In this document: one piece after another, positions 41,162 to 55,048 of the stretch
Numbering within the stretch: the first letter of the stretch is position 1
How the letters are laid out: every line of letters starts with the position of its first letter
From: Trichoplax adhaerens
Taxonomy: Eukaryota > Placozoa > Uniplacotomia > Trichoplacea > Trichoplacidae
DNA: 64,000 nt
Reading direction: 5' to 3'
Assembly: GCF_000150275.1 (NCBI RefSeq)
Contig: NW_002060968.1
Span: 720,244-784,243 of the forward strand
The notes under the pieces: model-generated
Told to the model about the DNA's origin: nothing
What the model saw: only the letters and a program-made list of their open reading frames with translations
Databases searched by the model: none
Translations under genes and position numbers: made by a program

Positions 41162-44100
41162 TTATGGTCTACGTACAATTTCATGTAGTCCTAAGTTTGC
41201 TGCGATATGTATAACTTGTTGCCACTGCCGTTGGGTTACACTGTGATATTTTTATCACAAACCATTCAATTGTGTTAATCGGGAAACACAGATTTAATGC
41301 TATTACTTTGTTATCATAACTGGCAATTACAAGACTTACGATATCTCTTGAATTACGAGAGGTAATAAATTCGAATTTGTCTCATCGTAGATGAACTAGT
41401 AAGATGAAAATTAGTAAAAGTTAAAGCTATGTTATTTAAGCAGTAAAGCTAACAAATCAATTCATTCTATGTTCATTTCCTCAAAAATTTAATTTTGTAT
41501 ACTTACTTGCAGCAGATTTTCAATAACATCCCATTTATTTAAGTCATGCAATAAATTAACAACCTACAGTATTATCAATCACGGACAGTAGGAGAATAAT
41601 TATATTAGTAAGCATGCTGACATCTAAGAGTAGTGTAGCATGATTTTCTCTATCATGAATAAGAAAATACCTGATGTACTGAAAGTGGAGCAAAGCTATT
41701 TGATTCTCTTCGGCATAATAATTTACTAACTTCGAATACAGGAAATTCGGATAACAATTGCGTAAAGTCTGTAATTTAATGTTTCAGCTTGAAGTTATTG
41801 ACAATGGTTAAATAATCTCGTATATTTTTATCATGGTGGTTACAAATAGACTCGATGGTAAAGCTGTATTTCAGTTCATTGTATCAATAAAGAATTTCTA
41901 GGTTATTATAGCAATTGAAATCCAAAGAGCATACAATATGAACGGGTAAAATTTATAAATTTTTTGCTTTACCTTTAATTGTATAATTAACTTCTTGACA
42001 ATATGCAAGTAGATTCTGATATAGGCCACGCTTATGGTAGCAGTGAGTAACTTTTTTGTGACATTCACATTGTGAATAAATACTTTGAGCCAGTGTCACA
42101 TACATGGTATATTTTCTAAACGGATGAATAGCCCTATTAACAAAATCGCTATTTGTAGTATTTGAAATATCGCTAAATACTTACTTAAGATCGGTTTCAT
42201 TATTAGAGAAGCTTAAGATGATATCTCCCATGACTTCGCTTAGAGTCAACTATTGATGGAATCAATATTAAAAAATCAAGCCCTTACTATCATTTCTCAG
42301 CATTACTTTTTTGCTAATAGCTATATATAGTATTTGACAATTTAGCGCAACATATTTTCTTGGATGAGAAATAAAAATTTCATATTTATTAATTACGAAT
42401 GAGTACCAAAGATGATACTAGTACCTGTCCTTGGGCAATCCAGTGGACAACAAGATCATCTCTTCCTATAACATGATTGATAAAGGATCAGAAATGACTT
42501 CAAGATAGGAGATGCAATGAAACTCTACTTTTGCAATTTCATCAGCTCATCTTAACTCTCGTCAGTTGAAGAACTGCTAGTGCATTGCAACTACTCAAGT
42601 AAACAGACGATATCATATATCACAACTATTTAAGAATCCACGCGAATAAAGATATGGACCTTCAGTTAAAGCACAGTTGATGTACTCGATGGAATCATTT
42701 ACAGTTGGTCTGTGGCTAACCGCTTCCGCAGAAGACATAATCGCTTCGCAATATGCTAGCAAGGGTGATCTACAGTATAATATCAAAATAACATATGCAT
42801 TTTAATTGTTAGAAAAGGCCGTTTACATTAAACTATTACAGCCAATTATTGCAGATTATCTTTAGGGAAATCTACATAAACATTGTACTGCTCTTGCTGA
42901 TTGATATTACATTGAGAGATACAATCCCTTGGAAGTATGCTGTGAAATGTAATTTACCTGAGTGCTTATTATAAAGATATTAGCTTACCTGCAACTTGCT
43001 TGTTTTTTCGCTTCTTTAAATCGATTCAAAGTTTGCGTCGTCCTTAGAACTCCCTGATCAAAATTTAAAACAATTTATTACACTTTCTAATTGTTAGCGT
43101 TATTATCTACTTCATACATGATAGAAATTAGACACTAACCCTTGGAGAATTAGCAGCATGGATAGCGGCCTGTTCATAATGCTTATCCTGAAATAGCTAA
43201 AAAAATAATAATTGTGAAATTGTATGAAATATAAGGCATTACATTATTATTTTCGTTAATGATTAGTGGTGTAGCCGAACTTCCTAAGGCTACTGTGATA
43301 ACAGGGAATTACATACCACATTAAAGGCTTCAATATATTCCAAAATAATTTCAGCTTCTTTTTCCTTTGTAGGATCCTAAATGATGTTATAAGGTTAAAC
43401 AACTTAAACTCTCGTAACTATATTCCGAAGCAATTACATGTTACATGCTTAAACTGCGGAAGGATCATTCTAATACCATGGATAAATATAAATTCCATAT
43501 TTCAACTTTATATTGACATCACTGTAGTTAAACAATTTTAATAATGAATAAGTAAACAATGAAACTTACGTCCTCATCAAATAAATTACTTTTGGCCATT
43601 TGCAGATCATAAGTTCCGTGATAAGATTCTAACATGGTTAATTTATTAAAGTTTTACAACCATACCGCATCATTTTAACAAAATAGTCGTACTACTGCGA
43701 TAATATTAGTCTTTAGCTCATGTAACTTCTGCAGATGTCATAAGCTTTACCATACATTGTTAGAATGTTCGAAAACATATAATTATAGATATGAAATGAA
43801 CATTGTGATATAGTGACCAGGCATTCTGGATTTAAAGTTAGGATTTAATGATAAAAAAACCTAACGTACCTATAACGTTTTTGAGAACTTTTAAAGTAGA
43901 CTCAAAATCAATTAAAGACTCATTGGAACCACTTTGTAATAAACAAGTCTGCAAAGCCTTGATTACAAATAAGTATCAGAACGATAAAATGTTTAGATAA
44001 ATCAATGGTGGTTTAAAAGTAGTAATTTCTAATAAAATGGGCTTATATGACGAATATTTACGAATAATATGCAGGCATAAAATTTCATCTTTTACCTCAC

Positions 44101-46087
44101 TCGCTACTTTATACATATGCCCCTTAATGGCTAATTGCTGATGATCATCGACAATGCCTCGATAATTATCCTATGTTATGAACCAGGTTATATCCCACAG
44201 ACAATAAAATATTTTAAAAGATCATATGAGTTACTGTTGCTATGCTTTTCTCCAATTCACACAATTAATATGATTTCATCAATGCATGGATTACTTAGGC
44301 GTAATTGTACCTCCTTAGTCGCCCACTGCTTCTTCAGGGTTGCTTGAATTTCTTTAGAAGCAAATCTATCATATGAATTTGTGAAATAATGTTTAAAAGT
44401 TTTAGATACAAGTTTTATCAACTTATTGATGGAGAGAATAAATTGCAGCAATTTTAAATATTTCTTACTTTATATTTTCTGTATCTTTTATTTCTTGAAT
44501 ATCCGATTCGCATTTATCTAACTATAGCACACAGATTACCAAATTAAATGTAGCGAATAAATGCAATGATGTAACCATATTGTCTTAGTTGAATATTTAC
44601 TTCCTGCCGTAATGCTTTAACATTATCAACGTCCTTTTTCGATATTCCTGGAGCATATCCCAAAAAATTTTTTTCAAGCTTGGTAACTACTTTCTTATTA
44701 ATTGTCCTCATTTCTGAAATAAAATAAAATCTCAGTAACCATTTATCACTAGCATTTCTAGGTATTTGCTTAGAAATTAAAATACTACTGCAATTTTTGG
44801 CTCGTTGTTTTGGATTATAAAAGAAATACTATTTGTTTTGTAAACTAATAATTGATATACCTCGGTCTTTACGGATGATATCATTCCTCTTTTTTCTAGG
44901 AATATAGGTAAAATCATGAAATTACTATATGCAATTAGCAATACGAAAGCGTAGTGATCAAATTTCAAAACAATTAGTTGCTGATTACGTTTCTTCCTCC
45001 ATCGCAGCTCTTAGCCTATGTTTTAAGTTGGTAGGAGCGATGAAAATGATTAATTTATTATAAACAATTAGTAAAAAATTACGGAAATAATATCGATGCA
45101 CTATGATACCGTTTGTTGTCAGCCTCGATATAATCTAGTTTTTTCTTTAATTCTGCTTCACGTTTATAATAATTTCTTAATTGATAAAAACATTGGATCA
45201 AACATTCGAATAAAGAAATAATAATATATTTTTTAAAACTGCTCAGATCACAATCTTAAAATCTCTGAATTAGAAAATTGAAATTATTACCCTAGAGTAG
45301 CCTGAGTGTAAGTTAAAGACTTTAGTTTAGACGCAGATAGTATGGCCTCTTCCTTTTCTTGTTCTAAATGATCGATGACATTTTCGTATTGGGCCTATAT
45401 TTTTAAATAGCCAAGTTAATGCCATGTAAATTTTAAAATACTTCTACCAGCTTTTAAAAGGTGTCATTTTGTTATCTAACGCTTTTACAGCACCTTAATA
45501 ATAGCAAGGATATCTTTATAGGATGTAACATGTTCAAGTAGGTGTCCTAGAACTTGCTTATGTACCAAAAACCTCTTCTAAAATATCAGTAGACGGATCG
45601 GTTAAAAGTACTGTCAAATTTTATGATATAAAATTTGCTGCAATCTGTATGATCCTTTCAAAAGTATTTATTTTACATATCTGTAACAAGCATATCCTAT
45701 TAAAGCAAACTTATTGTTCGAAATAAGACTCATTTCATCAAGTACGTTTCCTATTACTTACTTTTCTAGATTGGTGATCAGAGTTCGACGTGTTCTTGAC
45801 TTTTTCTAATTCCTATATTTAATGAAGCGGCAATGATGCATTGTCATAAAAGTTACTGATTAAGCAGATTATATTGAATGTAAAATAAATGACTTTAATA
45901 CCTAAAGTACCACTCATAAAATAAAATGTTAAAGTTCTTATACCTGGTCTAATATATTTTGAAGACGTTTAATAGATTGCTTTTCTTTATCTTCAACTCT
46001 ATCTTCTCCATGGTCAAAGTTCCCTATCTCATCAATAATAGGAGATAATAGTCTCGGTCTTTCCCTGGGTACTTTAAAGTTTTCCAT
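41162..46087 (-). CDS. CLHC1: CLHC1-like protein (clathrin heavy-chain linker domain), 24 exons, 587 aa
   Basis: Starts MENFKVPRERPRLLSPIIDE, continues with a charged coiled-coil-like half (residues ~30-270), then a helical-repeat half typical of the clathrin linker. Diagnostic stretches are DKHYEQAAIHAANSPR (~335-350), GVLRTTQTLNRFKEAKKQ (~351-368), SPLLAYCEAIMSSAEAV and RDDLVVHWIAQGQ. CLHC1 is an animal protein of unclear role. Exons in minus-strand order: 46087-45944, 45812-45762, 45577-45494, 45394-45291, 45175-45110, 45015-44989, 44895-44861, 44713-44601, 44521-44469, 44365-44311, 44170-44096, 43948-43870, 43628-43570, 43376-43320, 43187-43140, 43053-42989, 42769-42660, 42465-42425, 42249-42185, 42115-41973, 41768-41671, 41563-41507, 41395-41340, 41240-41162. 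All junctions have AG/GT borders and matching phases; the total, 1764 nt, is an exact multiple of three. Exons 10-11 and 23-24 rest mainly on phase and splice quality. The family name comes from recalled similarity. Confidence 0.85.
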
Positions 46088-47062
46088 ACTATTTTAATTA
46101 ATGCAGAAATAAAACTTTTAGTACATGTTTTACGTTATATACGATAAGTTTAAATCATCACCCAAGCTTTCGTATTGTAATGAAAAATCGTGTTAGTAAT
46201 TTATGTCATTAGAGACACATTAGATTAACTAATAATTTAATGGGTATTTCTATGTCTTTAATGGGAAAACTACTTAATGGATACTACGACATGATTGAAA
46301 TAATATTCAAATGTCTATCGTTTCAGAAATTGTACTGCGAGTGACGTCCTGATACTCATGCTAAATAAACGGTTGGGTAATAAAAACATGGCTATTACAG
46401 ACACATCATTGAAAAAGCTCTATACTTAATGAAAGGAATAGGGATAGCGTTTGATAATCCTAATTTTATGATATTTAGAAGAAGGTATTCGTACAAAATC
46501 TAAGAAACACAGGCAAAATTTTTGAGTTTTAACCCGCATTTATAACCAATGAACGTGCTTGATGATTACCACTATAAACAACACAAAATCGAAAATGATA
46601 AAAGTTTACTGCCCGACATGTATTTTATAGCGCCGTGCCTACTATGCAACACCTAATGTTGACTATTCCCTCATCATTAGCAGTCCTTAATAACTAGCTA
46701 GTTACAAACCCAGATTTTACTGAAATATGAATCAATTTCATAATAATTTAGCTACATAAAGCATTACGGTATTTTGCATTTCTTAGATGGGGTTCCAAAA
46801 GTATACAAACTTTCATGAAGATAATGTCATATCATAGAAAAATAAGTTATCGTTTAATTCTAAGAGACTATTATCAAACGATAGCAATGTTAAGTTTATT
46901 ACTAAAAAGCCATTCTACATAAACCACAAGCGAATTACATTATTTTCTACGCGTATTTTAGAGAATAACAAGACAACAAACTTATATAACGAATATTAAG
47001 ACGTTGGTTTAAAGGCTGATAAAATGGCCCGAAATATATATACAACAATTTTACTAACCTAC
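46088..47062. other. Upstream region of the CLHC1-like gene; nothing else recognised
   Basis: It should contain the CLHC1-like promoter and leader, but no clear TATA box stands out. No exon could be linked in phase to the candidate exon at 47063-47134. Confidence 0.35.
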
Positions 47063-47568
47063 CTAATTCCAAAGACGTTGTGTTGCAGATTACTTGTTCA
47101 AGCTGTTTTGAAGTGAATAGATTGGCTAATGTACCTAACAAATTTCATTAATCAAGGACATGATAACCCATGATGAGGTTTTGAATTCTGTCAATATCCA
47201 CAAAATGTTAATAAAAGATGACAACCTCTATCATTGCAAGAATACTGCTGCCTCTATTAATAATTATAATTGACTTTACCCGTTATAATAATCATTAGAA
47301 TCTGTGGTGCTTCCATACAGTGGTTGTACCAGAATGCGGCATTAACTTTGAAAGGTTGCCATGATACAGACGGAGTTTGCGTATTAGCGTTCTTTGTCTA
47401 TAAGCGTACATTACAGTACTTCTATGCTGGAATCGGAACGAGCATGCGTAGACGGAACTCCTTCCCATTCCCTGGTTAATGATATCAGTTAATTAATTAA
47501 TCACCGAATTTCTTAAATTTTCTTACTAACTTACCGGGTTGGAGGTTTTTAGGGGTGATTATGGTCAT
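47063..47568 (-). CDS. Possible first two exons of an unknown gene
   Basis: On the minus strand, 47568-47535 starts with ATG and reads MTIITPKNLQP up to a GTAAGT donor (phase 1). The piece 47134-47063 has an AG acceptor, reads GTLANLFTSKQLEQVICNTT and on, and ends at a GTAGGT donor (phase 1). The two join in frame. An alternative second exon beginning just after an AG near 47474 reads GNGKEFRLRMLVPIPA and then stops. The piece between, 47280-47480, is unusually GC-rich and open on both strands. I found no later exon that fits, so the model is incomplete and may be wrong. Family not recognised. Confidence 0.25.
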
Positions 47569-49847
47569 TAAAGCAGCTCTAGTGGAAGACTAAAATTTGT
47601 AAAGGAAAATAATTATATACGCGTAATGATATGATCATGTGAAATTGAATGTAAACCATATCCATACCTTAGAATTAAATGGAGTACTAGTGGATATTCA
47701 ACTCAAGTATTCTTATCGATCACGCATCATTAGATTGTTAAATATAAAAATTTACTTAGCAGTCAAAATGTACGTTCGAAAATGATACATTTGTAAAGTC
47801 AATTAACTATAAATGAGTCGTTAAATCGACTGAAAATGAAAGATTAATTCTCTCCATAGATATAGTGGTTCTATCATGGAAATGTTTAAGAGAGTAAATC
47901 TAACTTGGATATAGTAGCATTGTAAATTTTTTAATCTCCTTAATCTTGACTTAGGCTTATTACATATCTAGAGGCCTAATACATTGATCTATTGCTAACT
48001 ATTTCCCATATTTATTGAAGTAATGCATTAGTAGAGCTGTAGTTGATTGGATTTTACTTCTATTTAGATAAATATACCTTAAAGCTTCATCTGCTGTAGT
48101 ATCGTTTTACTATAGCAAATAAGGCAGGATAAAATACTTATAAAATGATTCTTGTATGATTTGAAAATTAACGATATTGAATAAACAGTTTCAAACGTCG
48201 TAAAATGAATCTGTTTTTAGACGTTATAAGACCTAGCTTACTTCAATCCGATTAAATTGGCACTGATTGCCAAAGATATCAAAACAGCAATCCTATTTCA
48301 CAGTTACTGATAAATACTTAAGAAATCCATCGTGGTAGTATAGATGGATAAGTATAAAATTAAACGGTAAGATAATTTCTATACCAATAGTTAATAAGAT
48401 GAGGTGGCTCTAGTTTTAGTTCCTATCCAGAAGATTAAATCATAGCAAAAAGACTAAATTTACGAGATAAAGAGCACATTTATGCGGTTTTATGCTTTTT
48501 AGTTGACGATAGCAATAATAGAAATTATTAAGGTGCACTTTACAGCAAGAAAATTTAAATTATTAATGGTATTATCCTGTGCGTTTATTTTAAACTCTTC
48601 AATTATGAAAATTTAAGCCGTATAAGCGAGAATATAGAAATGAAAAAAGCATTGGAAAAAGTGATTAATTGAATTAAAATTAACAGTTGGTTTGCCAGTG
48701 AAATAGTTATCTCATCTTCTTAAAGTAAATCGTAATAAATTTACTCTATTCCAAAGTAATATAATTTACCAATGTTAAGTTAGAAGTAATAATCAATAAC
48801 ATAAAGAATGATTATTTGCTGTACACTTTATAGTACTATACTAGGATATTAAATACACAGAATATTTCTTCTTGTTTAAGCATCTGTCAGTAATAATAAT
48901 ACAGTGCTTCGATTAACGAATCTTTACATCAATAAAATTTAATAGTTTACCATTTATTGGCATCATTAGTTAACCAAAATTTGAAAAATTAGTGATATGT
49001 ACTTGATCCATTTAATATTTAGAATCAGTTTATTGGCGAATATTAACGTAACGTAATGCCAAAATTTTTATTGATGGCTTAAATGGATTTGTGTTGATAT
49101 ATGTACAGTTTAAAATGCAAAGACTCTACATTTTGAAGATAAATAGTTTTCTTAATCAAGCTTTATGGCTTCAAATGCCATTTTGAAACGTTATTCAATT
49201 CTTATATAACGTGAAGAAGAATCAGATTATAATACATACATTAAACATAATTAAGAGTTATTTCTCGTTAATATTTTGAGAAAGTGGCGTTCTAATTCAT
49301 TTTAGAACAAGAAATTACTTTTCAACAGAAAAACAAGCATATTTTGATAAGATTATAAATTATGTAAAGAATAAATTCTGACCAATTATAAAATGTTAAA
49401 ATTTCTCGGTATAACTGACGTTTTCATATAGCTGCGTCACGTTTCAAAATACTAAATAATCATAAACGTGTAGATCATTTTAGCATTGAATAACGAAACA
49501 GAAATATAAACCGATCAACATTAAGTAAGTAATACAGTATACGATAAAATGCCATCTTTTTAGCTGTCATGTTTCTAATAGTAAGGTATAACATTTATTA
49601 TGGCCTCCTAGTATCTTCTATTGCAATTAAAGTAAAGCTCAATAGGTCTTTATGTTTGTATAATTTGTAGGATACATGTGTGTATTCACAAACGGGAGTC
49701 AAGATTATCACTTTTAAAAGTCTTAATAGAGGAAAATTTACAAAGTAAAGTTTTGTAGCCAGAATTAGAGTAATACGCATAGATTACATATATTGTTATT
49801 GAATATAGCTCGTTTCGTTTAACAATAATTACAAGTCCTGTAATTTA
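47569..49847. other. AT-rich region, no gene recognised
   Basis: No exon chain or repeat is recognised. A 60-codon minus-strand frame near 49.7 kb looks random. An AATAAA on the minus strand near 49593 could serve the gene ending at 49848. Confidence 0.4.
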
Positions 49848-50459
49848 CTAGAGAAATTCTTCGGTATCTCTTGGGTCCTCTGTACATGGAATTATTTCTG
49901 AAGCACTCATAGTCAAAACTGCTGCTGGAGGTGGAGCACTATCTAAAACAGTCATAAAACGTGGTCGATTATCGCTACCTTCTAAATTGATCGGTGGTAA
50001 TGCTTTTTTCTCCTTTAAATTGATCGAAATTGTTGGTACAGTTAGCGTTGTAAGTGTTTGATCAGTTCTATTTGAATTTTGAAGAGATAACAACGATTTA
50101 TCGTCGGATCTACTAAAAGTTTTTGATCTGTTCGAATAATTTCTATTAAAGCTTTCTCCACTGTCTTCAAATATATTACTTGATAAAGTGGAATGGCTAT
50201 TATTTAGTGTATGACGAAGAAGTAAAGAAACATCGGATAGCGCTCGCCCTCTTCCCTGCTCTCTAATATCAGGTAATAGGTTGTATCTTTGTATGTTCCA
50301 ACCTCTAGAAATTTGCTGGCGTAAGAATTTTTTATCGGTTTCTGGTTCTGTTTGCTGTGCATTATTTGATATTTCTTGAAGGTGGATTTTTTCTTGAGCT
50401 ATCTTGGAGGAAGAAGAATTAATTGAAAGCACATTAGGTATAATCGATTGACTTTTCAT
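49848..50459 (-). CDS. Ser-rich 203-aa protein or terminal exon, function unknown
   Basis: An uninterrupted frame from ATG (50457-50459) to TAG (49848-49850). The product is rich in Ser, Asn, Thr and Gln, with no signal peptide or membrane segment, and looks largely disordered. Readable landmarks are SRGWNIQRYNLLPDIREQGR (near 51), two Ser/Thr-rich tracts, a KEKKALPPINLEG stretch, an Ala-Pro run (SAPPPAAVL) and an acidic end (DPRDTEEFL). A 200-codon frame with balanced amino acids is very unlikely by chance at this base composition. The frame stays open upstream of the ATG, and an AG acceptor (CCCTCAG) lies near 50480, so this may be the last exon of a longer gene; no upstream exon could be fixed. 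I do not recognise the family. Confidence 0.6.
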   Translation of the reverse strand: MKSQSIIPNVLSINSSSSKIAQEKIHLQEISNNAQQTEPETDKKFLRQQISRGWNIQRYNLLPDIREQGRGRALSDVSLLLRHTLNNSHSTLSSNIFEDSGESFNRNYSNRSKTFSRSDDKSLLSLQNSNRTDQTLTTLTVPTISINLKEKKALPPINLEGSDNRPRFMTVLDSAPPPAAVLTMSASEIIPCTEDPRDTEEFL

Positions 50460-50477
50460 GTTGTTGATTTCTCTCAA

Positions 50478-53400
50478 TGTTCTGAGGGATATAATTAGGC
50501 CAACGATAATTAGATGATTTGACGACTTTGCTCAAGTCTGCCCGTAATTAACCAGTTTGTTTACTTAACTGAACATAAATGAGCGAATAAATTTGAATCT
50601 TTGATATCCACGGTATTGCCGAAACTGAAGGATGGGAAAGGATAGATTAATAATTATATTTTATTAAATGCTTTTGAGAAATGCTTTGAAATTTTAAAAA
50701 TTCTATCATATAATAAATATTAAATATTAACTAAAATTCATTAACAGTAAACTATAAAAGTTAAAAGTACGCAGTAATAAAAAAGTTTTTACGGTATTTT
50801 GTAATTTAGTTTAATAATATTCTCTTCAATATGATCAGAAAGCTAATTTAAGATGATTTGATTCAATAATTCCTTAATAGAGTATAACAAGAACAATAGT
50901 TTACACAGATAGTAACGTTCATTAGTGGTAGAACAACTAAATGTCCTACTAATAAGATCGATCATGTGATTTATATATTGCAGACCGAAAAGAATATAGA
51001 TTGTAAATACAAAGTAAGGATTGAATACGTATAAAAGACAGTGCTATTAATTAAGAATTGAAAACAAAGTAAATAATAAAGCCACTAATTTTAAAGTTTT
51101 ATAGAATATTGTAGCTTGGGTCATAAGTCTTCTTTTAATATTAATTATTACAGCTATAGATCTTGTTATTAACATTTCACTGATAGACTGTCTTAAATGA
51201 ATTAATTCTTTCTAATATCCCTTTTAATTAATGTCTTATTTAAATCGTGATTTTTCGATATTCTCTTATATAGGCAATGTCAGCTGTTTAATATGAAAAC
51301 TAAAGAAATATTTTGAATATTTCTTAAAATATCTAAAAATTGTAAATTTGAACATAAAATTTGAAAACGTTTAAAATGAGTTGTTAAATGCCCTGCTAAT
51401 GCTAGTAATTCAAGGTAAATAAATATCAGTTGAATTTCATGACTATATTTTTTTTGTGTTGTTTCTTCTGAAGGAATGTTATCGGCAAAAGGCTTCACGA
51501 TTGTTTAAGGCTTATGTATTTACTATCATGGATGCTGGTATGATTTCATAACTCAATGCTTTTAATTTTATACTTCTGATATTAGCTATTTAGCCCGTAC
51601 TAAAATCTCTGTCATATCCTATGAGAACTATTTTATTATCAATTCCTAAGACGAGGATACCTTTATTGTATGCTTTATGCCTATAAATTAAAGTTCATAC
51701 ACAATTTTAGATCGAATACAATTCAAACACTAAAAATAGATACCAGGTAGATGAATTGATCATAAACTGGCATAGAAATAAAATCTTCTTCTAGTCTTTT
51801 AGAACAAGTAAATTGCGGAGAAAAAAGAGATTGTCCCACGCTCATGAGTAATATTAGTAGTTAACTACATATTGTAGCCGATACCATTACTTTTTTAATA
51901 CGTTAATATTTACTTATATGAATTGCTTTTTGAATTACCTAGTCAATGAATATGATAATAGCATAAAATGCTTATTTTGTGATAATTTTCTCTAATGATA
52001 AATAACATAGAAGGAACGGTATACAATTATAATGGCTGTACTGTCTTAATTAGTGATACAAACTGCTAATTTAAAATTGACACGTACTCTGTGGTAAAAT
52101 TAGCTATTTAATTTTCTATTAATCCACACCGCTCACAAAGGTAGAAATAAAGTACCTTTACTAAATTTAGTTCTAGGTCAATGAATATTTAATATGATCT
52201 ATAATAACAATTGACGAATTCTCTTTGTAAAGTATTAACTACTGAATCTTTAAGTGCTCATTAACATTTGAAATAGTTACAACTTTCTATCATTATGGTA
52301 GTAAGGTAAAAATTCTTGTTCAATTCACTAAGTAGTTCTGACGTAAGAAGTAAAGCTTTGCCTGATTTAGCAAGAATTAAGTGCGATCCTATCATAAGAA
52401 AATCAGTAAAACAAATTTTTAACGTGAAAACAGATTAGTTTATTATCGAATAAATCCTTCAAGATCGACGCTTACCTGTTAAAGCATACATTTATATAAT
52501 TAACGATACAGCCAATATCCGATGTCCGTGTATATATATATAAAATTATTTGTGCAATTGAAATTGGCTAACGCCATTTTATTGACGATTTTTTTTACGA
52601 AGAGGAATGATGATTATTGGAATGCGTGAGCAATATAATATTATCGAGTAAACGTAGGTAGCAGGTTGTCGTAGTCATGTAAGCTCTCGAATTGCTTTCA
52701 GTATAGCTCTCAAATCAAGATATCGCTATTTGGGACAATTACTATCGCCTAGCCCATCTCGGATAGATTGCAATGTCTACTATCTATCTCAGATGGCTTA
52801 CTGTCGGCGCTATTGAGATCATTCAACATTTAAATTACGTATGCAAAAGATATCGGTTTACGTCATTTCTGTCTTAAATTGACTTATATCAACGCGACGA
52901 ACTAAAAGTTTTATTACTTCTTGATCTTAAATTTTTGGTTATTTCGGCTTAAATTCTTATAACATTTAATAAGTACATATACTGAATTATTGACGTACCG
53001 CACAGTACAAATTTCTTGTATTACTAATAAAATATAAAATACCGAAACCATGTTGTCTATTTTGAGGTAGTAATTGGAGTTAAGTATAATAGCTGTGAAA
53101 TTTGAAGATTGGGTAATTAATTGCAGAAAAAATAATTCATTTTATCGGGACATAAGTGGCTACAACCAATATCAAGGCGTCGATTAGATTAGATTAATCA
53201 GTATAATTGGAAATTTTGATAATTTCCAGTAAGTTACATATTATTAAGCTATAAAATGCTTTGTAAATATAGCAATAAAATGTGAATGCATTGATTACGA
53301 ACTAATAGAGTATTGCTACGATCTAGCAGATTTCAAATTGATAGGTCTTCATTACTCTATAACTGTGTCTAAGATGTTTTACTATCATTTTCAGTAAAGT

Positions 53401-54408
53401 AAAGACCTACTTTAATTTATGGAGAAGCTACTGCAATCGTATCGTATTAAAAATTACCTCAAATGTGTGGAAGTGCCCAGAGATATCTAGAATTCCACTA
53501 ATTTTCATACTAGACTCGATTTATTTTATATTCTGCTTAAAATATAATTTCATAAAGGACAAGTAATAAGCTGTTATATACTATGAATATTTCATCGTTC
53601 GTAAATGGGATTTCAATAAAAATCCACTAAGTAAAACTACTTTATCTACTCATATACATACATAGTAGTTATGAAGTTACCTATACGATACACTACAATA
53701 TTATTTAATCTTTAATTTAGATAGCATGTTTTTATCCAAAACCTTTGTTTTTACTCTTGTCTTAAAATTCGTGTATTTTATGAATAGAGATTACTGTTGT
53801 CTATAGAATTGCATTTGAAATATTTATCAGCGGAGAAAAAATGTTAGGATCCACGTCTAAAAATAGGTAACATTTATTTTAGCATGCCTGGTAGTACATA
53901 TTTGAAGTAGTTTCAAATATCGGAAGTTCGTTTATACAATTTCTCTTAGATTAATATTATGTAAGTGATACTTTGGACTGTAACCATGGCAATTAATTAA
54001 TACACCTGATCTCTCCCTTAACGTTTCATTAATACAGCTTACTATTCAATGGCATCTTATTCGTGTAGGAGTAATTAAAGATCTATGATTACTGTATAGA
54101 ACTATTAAATGGTGCATCAACTGTTTAAACATTAATATCGCAAGTATATAAAGTTTCGTAAATAGAGTCAATAATATCTGTCTAATAGTATAAGCATAAC
54201 TGGATGGATAAGTGAGCTCTGAAATAGCCAAAATAATGTTTTGAAGAGATACCGTTAATGATTCATAATTTATCTTTTCTTCTGAGTTTCCATATCGTAA
54301 ATCACTTATGTACTGTGGAAAGTAATTTTAGTTCGCATTTGTATAATTTACGCCACAGATCCCGTCAGTATGGCCGTAATATAACACACAGAGAAAAATA
54401 TATAAAGC
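50478..54408. other. AT-rich region, no gene confirmed
   Basis: On the minus strand, the pieces around 50520-50640 (reading FRQYRGYQRFKFIRSFMF) and 51280-51498 are open but cannot be tied in phase to the 203-aa frame. No repeat or known domain is seen in the remainder. Confidence 0.35.
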
Positions 54409-54413
54409 GCATA

Positions 54414-55043
54414 TGTCACAAAACAGCTTTGCAACAAGATAACGTAATTTACGATCAATAAGTCAATTCCTTGAACCACGTATCAAGGAACGATATCTCC
54501 ACTATCACAAACACTTTTGCTCTACTAGCAGACTACATAAAGACTTAGACGCCTCGTATTTTACGTTAAACACTAAGTTTGAGAATCCACTTTATTACAC
54601 GATATACTGCATTTATATATTATTCCTCAATAGTTCATGAGTCATAGTTAGTACGATTAACTTTGGAATCATTTACTGAATTAGATATTAATTTTAGCTA
54701 CTGCTCCCTTAATGCAGACGACAGTATTTACGTACATAGACATCTGATGACTAATACAGAATAGTCAGATTACGATATGTCCTATCACGGAACATTTCCA
54801 CGATAATTTACAATCTACCATGAGTAAGTTACAATCACAATGATTGGAACTGTAAGTAGATAATTTGCATTCTCCGTTATAACTATTAATTTCAGTATGT
54901 GTATATGTGTCACTGTGATAAAAAGTCAGCGCTATATTAAAACACAGTATCTCCAAATTAGAAGTTAACTAAATAAGGATAGGCTAACAGGATTGTCCTA
55001 AGATAGATATTTCTACTCTAATACAGTATATAACAATGTCACA
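54414..55043 (+). mobile_element. Solo LTR, family 1, copy D
   Basis: 630 bp, from TGTCACAAAACAGC to AATGTCACA, with a perfect 5-bp target-site duplication GCATA at 54409-54413 and 55044-55048. No retrotransposon interior is attached. This is the cleanest family 1 copy and fixes both ends of the element. Confidence 0.92.
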
Positions 55044-55048
55044 GCATA

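Noticed and set aside
51280-51498. 72-codon minus-strand frame
   Set aside because: It begins with GTG, has no ATG in frame near the start, and could not be spliced in phase to the 203-aa frame downstream.
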